This document shows positions 62,431 to 64,000 of a stretch of DNA of 64,000 bases, in pieces. Numbering within the stretch: the first letter of the stretch is position 1; every line of letters starts with the position of its first letter. Below the pieces are notes generated by a model that saw only the letters and a program-made list of their open reading frames with translations, made no database searches and had not been told where the DNA came from. The DNA is from Pseudomonadota bacterium (lineage in GTDB: Bacteria > Pseudomonadota > Alphaproteobacteria > Micavibrionales > Micavibrionaceae), in contig JAKQEE010000052.1 of assembly GCA_029558635.1 (NCBI GenBank), forward strand, positions 516,860 to 580,859. Direction: 5' to 3'. Position numbers and translations under genes: made by a program.

Positions 62431-63985
62431 GGCAACCTGGATGAGGCACGAATTTTTCAGGAGCAATGCGGCTTCTGCAATCTTTCTTGCTGTAAGTGTG
62501 ATTGCTGTGTTTTGGATATCAAGTGGCTCTTTGCTTAAACTTCCGTATTACTGGGGCCGCGAAGAATACAGTCATGGTTGGCTGATCCCTCTTGTCGCGG
62601 CGTTTATCGGTTGGCATGCACTGTGTCGAGACAAACCGGAACCCGTGCCATCGTGGATGGGGCTTCCGGTTCTTTTTTTCAGCCTGCTTCTCTCTGCGCT
62701 TTCAGTGTTGGCGGCGTTCGAGGCACTGTTGAATTTCAGTTTCATTATTGCGTTGTTAGGTCTTGCGTTGGCATTTTTCGGCAGGGCGTTCACGCTATCA
62801 GTCGCACCTGCGCTTGTCTTCTTGTTTTTTGCGGCTCCTCTGCCTCATATTGTGTATGGTAACTTGTCTATCCAGATGCAGCTCGTTTCCTCTACGCTTG
62901 GGACCTCTGTTATCCGTCTTTTCGGTTTTTCTGTTTTTCAGGACGGCAACGTCATTGACCTTGGCTTCATGAAGCTTCAGGTGGCCGAGGCCTGCAACGG
63001 CTTGCGCTATCTTTTCCCGTTGACGAGCCTCGCGTATCTGATGGTCCTGCTGATGGACGGGCGTCTATGGAAGAAGGTCGCCGTTTTTTTGTCTGCCGTT
63101 CCGATCACGATCTTCATGAATTCCCTGCGTATTGCAATGGTTGGAATTACGGTCAATCTGTGGGGAAGGGAAATGGCAGAGGGGGTTCTGCACATGTTTG
63201 AGGGATTCGTTGTTTTTGGACTATGTCTAATTCTACTATTTGGCGAGGCATGGCTGTTATTGAGGGTGGGAGAAAAAGGTGGATTTCGGGATACATTTTT
63301 TACTTTGCCGCAAGGGCCGGTAATTGCCAGTAGGGTACGGATTACGCCGCCGGCAATCGTTGGATTGTTACTATGTTTATTGGGCTTCGCGTTTTTCCAG
63401 AGTGGGTTGGTGGGTAACAGGCTTGAAAATACACCTTCAACGCCTGCCTTTTCCACCTTTCCCCTCCGGATTGGAGAATGGAGCGGTAGCAGAGACTCGC
63501 TTTCAACTGATAACCTCGAAATTCTAGACCTTACGGATTACTGGCTCGCGAATTATACTAAAGAGCACTCCACCGATCCGGTTAACCTGTATATTGCCTG
63601 GTACGCAAGCCAGCGTATGCGTGCGAACATCCATATTCCACTTAACTGTATCATTGGCGGTGGCTGGCGCCTTGAAGACCAGCGCAAATTCACGGTCGTC
63701 CTTCCGGAGGGCATCCTTCCTGTCGTGCGCCTGACCGTGATCAAAGACGGGGAAACCAGCATTGTCTATTACTGGCTGGACCAGCGAGGTAGAAAAATGA
63801 ACGATCCGTTCACGGCCAAATGGTTTCTGGTGAGTGACTCGATTACAATGCACCGTACTGACGGTGCACTGGTTCGAGTCAGTACACCGCTGGAGGCGGG
63901 AGAAAAGCCGGAGGATGGTGATGAGCGGCTACGACAATTCCTGCAGAAGGCCTATCCAGAAGTTAAGAAGTTTGTTCCACAATAA
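62420..63985 (+). CDS. Exosortase with fused EpsI domain (VPLPA-CTERM / XrtD-like)
   Basis: 521 residues. Residues 1 to about 300 hold eight or so membrane segments with the exosortase active site: Cys192 in VAEACNGLRYLFPL, Arg237 in FMNSLRIAMVG, and His258 in GVLHMFEGF. After a last membrane segment, residues from about 335 form an EpsI domain (FPLRIGEWSGSRD, ANIHIPLNCIIGGGWRL). An exosortase fused to EpsI is the form seen with the VPLPA-CTERM system (XrtD in current naming, from memory). The target encoded at 58440 fits. It cuts or transfers sorted proteins at the inner membrane. Confidence 0.92.
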   Translation: MNRKATWMRHEFFRSNAASAIFLAVSVIAVFWISSGSLLKLPYYWGREEYSHGWLIPLVAAFIGWHALCRDKPEPVPSWMGLPVLFFSLLLSALSVLAAFEALLNFSFIIALLGLALAFFGRAFTLSVAPALVFLFFAAPLPHIVYGNLSIQMQLVSSTLGTSVIRLFGFSVFQDGNVIDLGFMKLQVAEACNGLRYLFPLTSLAYLMVLLMDGRLWKKVAVFLSAVPITIFMNSLRIAMVGITVNLWGREMAEGVLHMFEGFVVFGLCLILLFGEAWLLLRVGEKGGFRDTFFTLPQGPVIASRVRITPPAIVGLLLCLLGFAFFQSGLVGNRLENTPSTPAFSTFPLRIGEWSGSRDSLSTDNLEILDLTDYWLANYTKEHSTDPVNLYIAWYASQRMRANIHIPLNCIIGGGWRLEDQRKFTVVLPEGILPVVRLTVIKDGETSIVYYWLDQRGRKMNDPFTAKWFLVSDSITMHRTDGALVRVSTPLEAGEKPEDGDERLRQFLQKAYPEVKKFVPQ

Positions 63986-64000
63986 GGAAAAAAAGAAAAA

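Noticed and set aside
1..64000. CRISPR arrays, tRNA or rRNA genes, insertion sequences
   Set aside because: No regular spaced repeats, cloverleaf-like sequences with a CCA end, rRNA segments or transposase motifs were seen by eye; a covariance-model scan was not possible.

Overview
This 64 kb window is a chromosomal segment of an alphaproteobacterium. The evidence is gene content and order: an E1-beta of pyruvate dehydrogenase carrying its own lipoyl domain, the pdhA-pdhB-pdhC-lpdA plus lipA cluster, NtrYX next to a fused ispDF and hfq-hflX, the CobS/CobT pair, an RHH protein next to bolA, the accA-xerD-aroKB region, and obgE-rpmA-rplU. A Rhodospirillales- or Micavibrionales-like host is my guess; no rRNA gene is present to test it. 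I saw no tRNA, rRNA, CRISPR array, transposase or prophage.

Layout. 1-9.6 kb: pyruvate dehydrogenase complex (the left edge cuts pdhA), with an alpha/beta hydrolase gene between E2 and E3, then a small membrane-anchored protein with a toxin-nuclease-like domain, lipA, a SpoT-like HD protein, ratA and a SIMPL-domain protein. 9.6-11.8 kb (minus): pncC, pgpA, ispDF. 11.8-17.9 kb: ntrY, ntrX, a HAD phosphatase, hfq, hflX. 17.9-25.7 kb: mostly minus-strand housekeeping genes (M17 aminopeptidase, cold-shock protein, a CarD regulator with a long histone-H1-like tail, ferredoxin, S66 peptidase, photolyase, DHH protein), with a palindromic repeat behind fdxA. 25.9-45.8 kb: SulP transporter, clpX, sufE, cobT/cobS, a solute-binding protein, a J-domain protein, bolA, accA, xerD, an aroK-aroB fusion, a CorC-type protein, proB, obgE, rpmA, rplU. 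45.9-50.1 kb: an orphan histidine kinase, a single-domain receiver, an L,D-transpeptidase lipoprotein, amtB and a small membrane protein.

50-64 kb is the accessory part. It holds an exopolysaccharide/exosortase locus: sugar-phosphate transferase, CpsD-type kinase, chain-length protein, outer-membrane barrel and export protein on the minus strand. A VPxPA-CTERM protein (the likely sorting substrate) follows, and then a divergent plus-strand set of PrsT-like TPR lipoprotein, WecG-type glycosyltransferase and an exosortase fused to EpsI. At the downstream end of the minus-strand operon, about 1 kb carrying an ArdA-family antirestriction gene lies between the intact 3' end of the sugar transferase gene and a second, truncated copy of that same 3' end. 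The ardA gene has a clear promoter, a long structured leader whose first bases can pair with its own ribosome binding site, and a terminator that overlaps its stop codon. Over 232 bp the two gene ends differ at nine positions, all synonymous, so they probably diverged while both were functional and were brought together by recombination.

The most interesting items are this ardA insertion with its leader, the compact exosortase system with its substrate, and the membrane-anchored toxin-like protein between lpdA and lipA.
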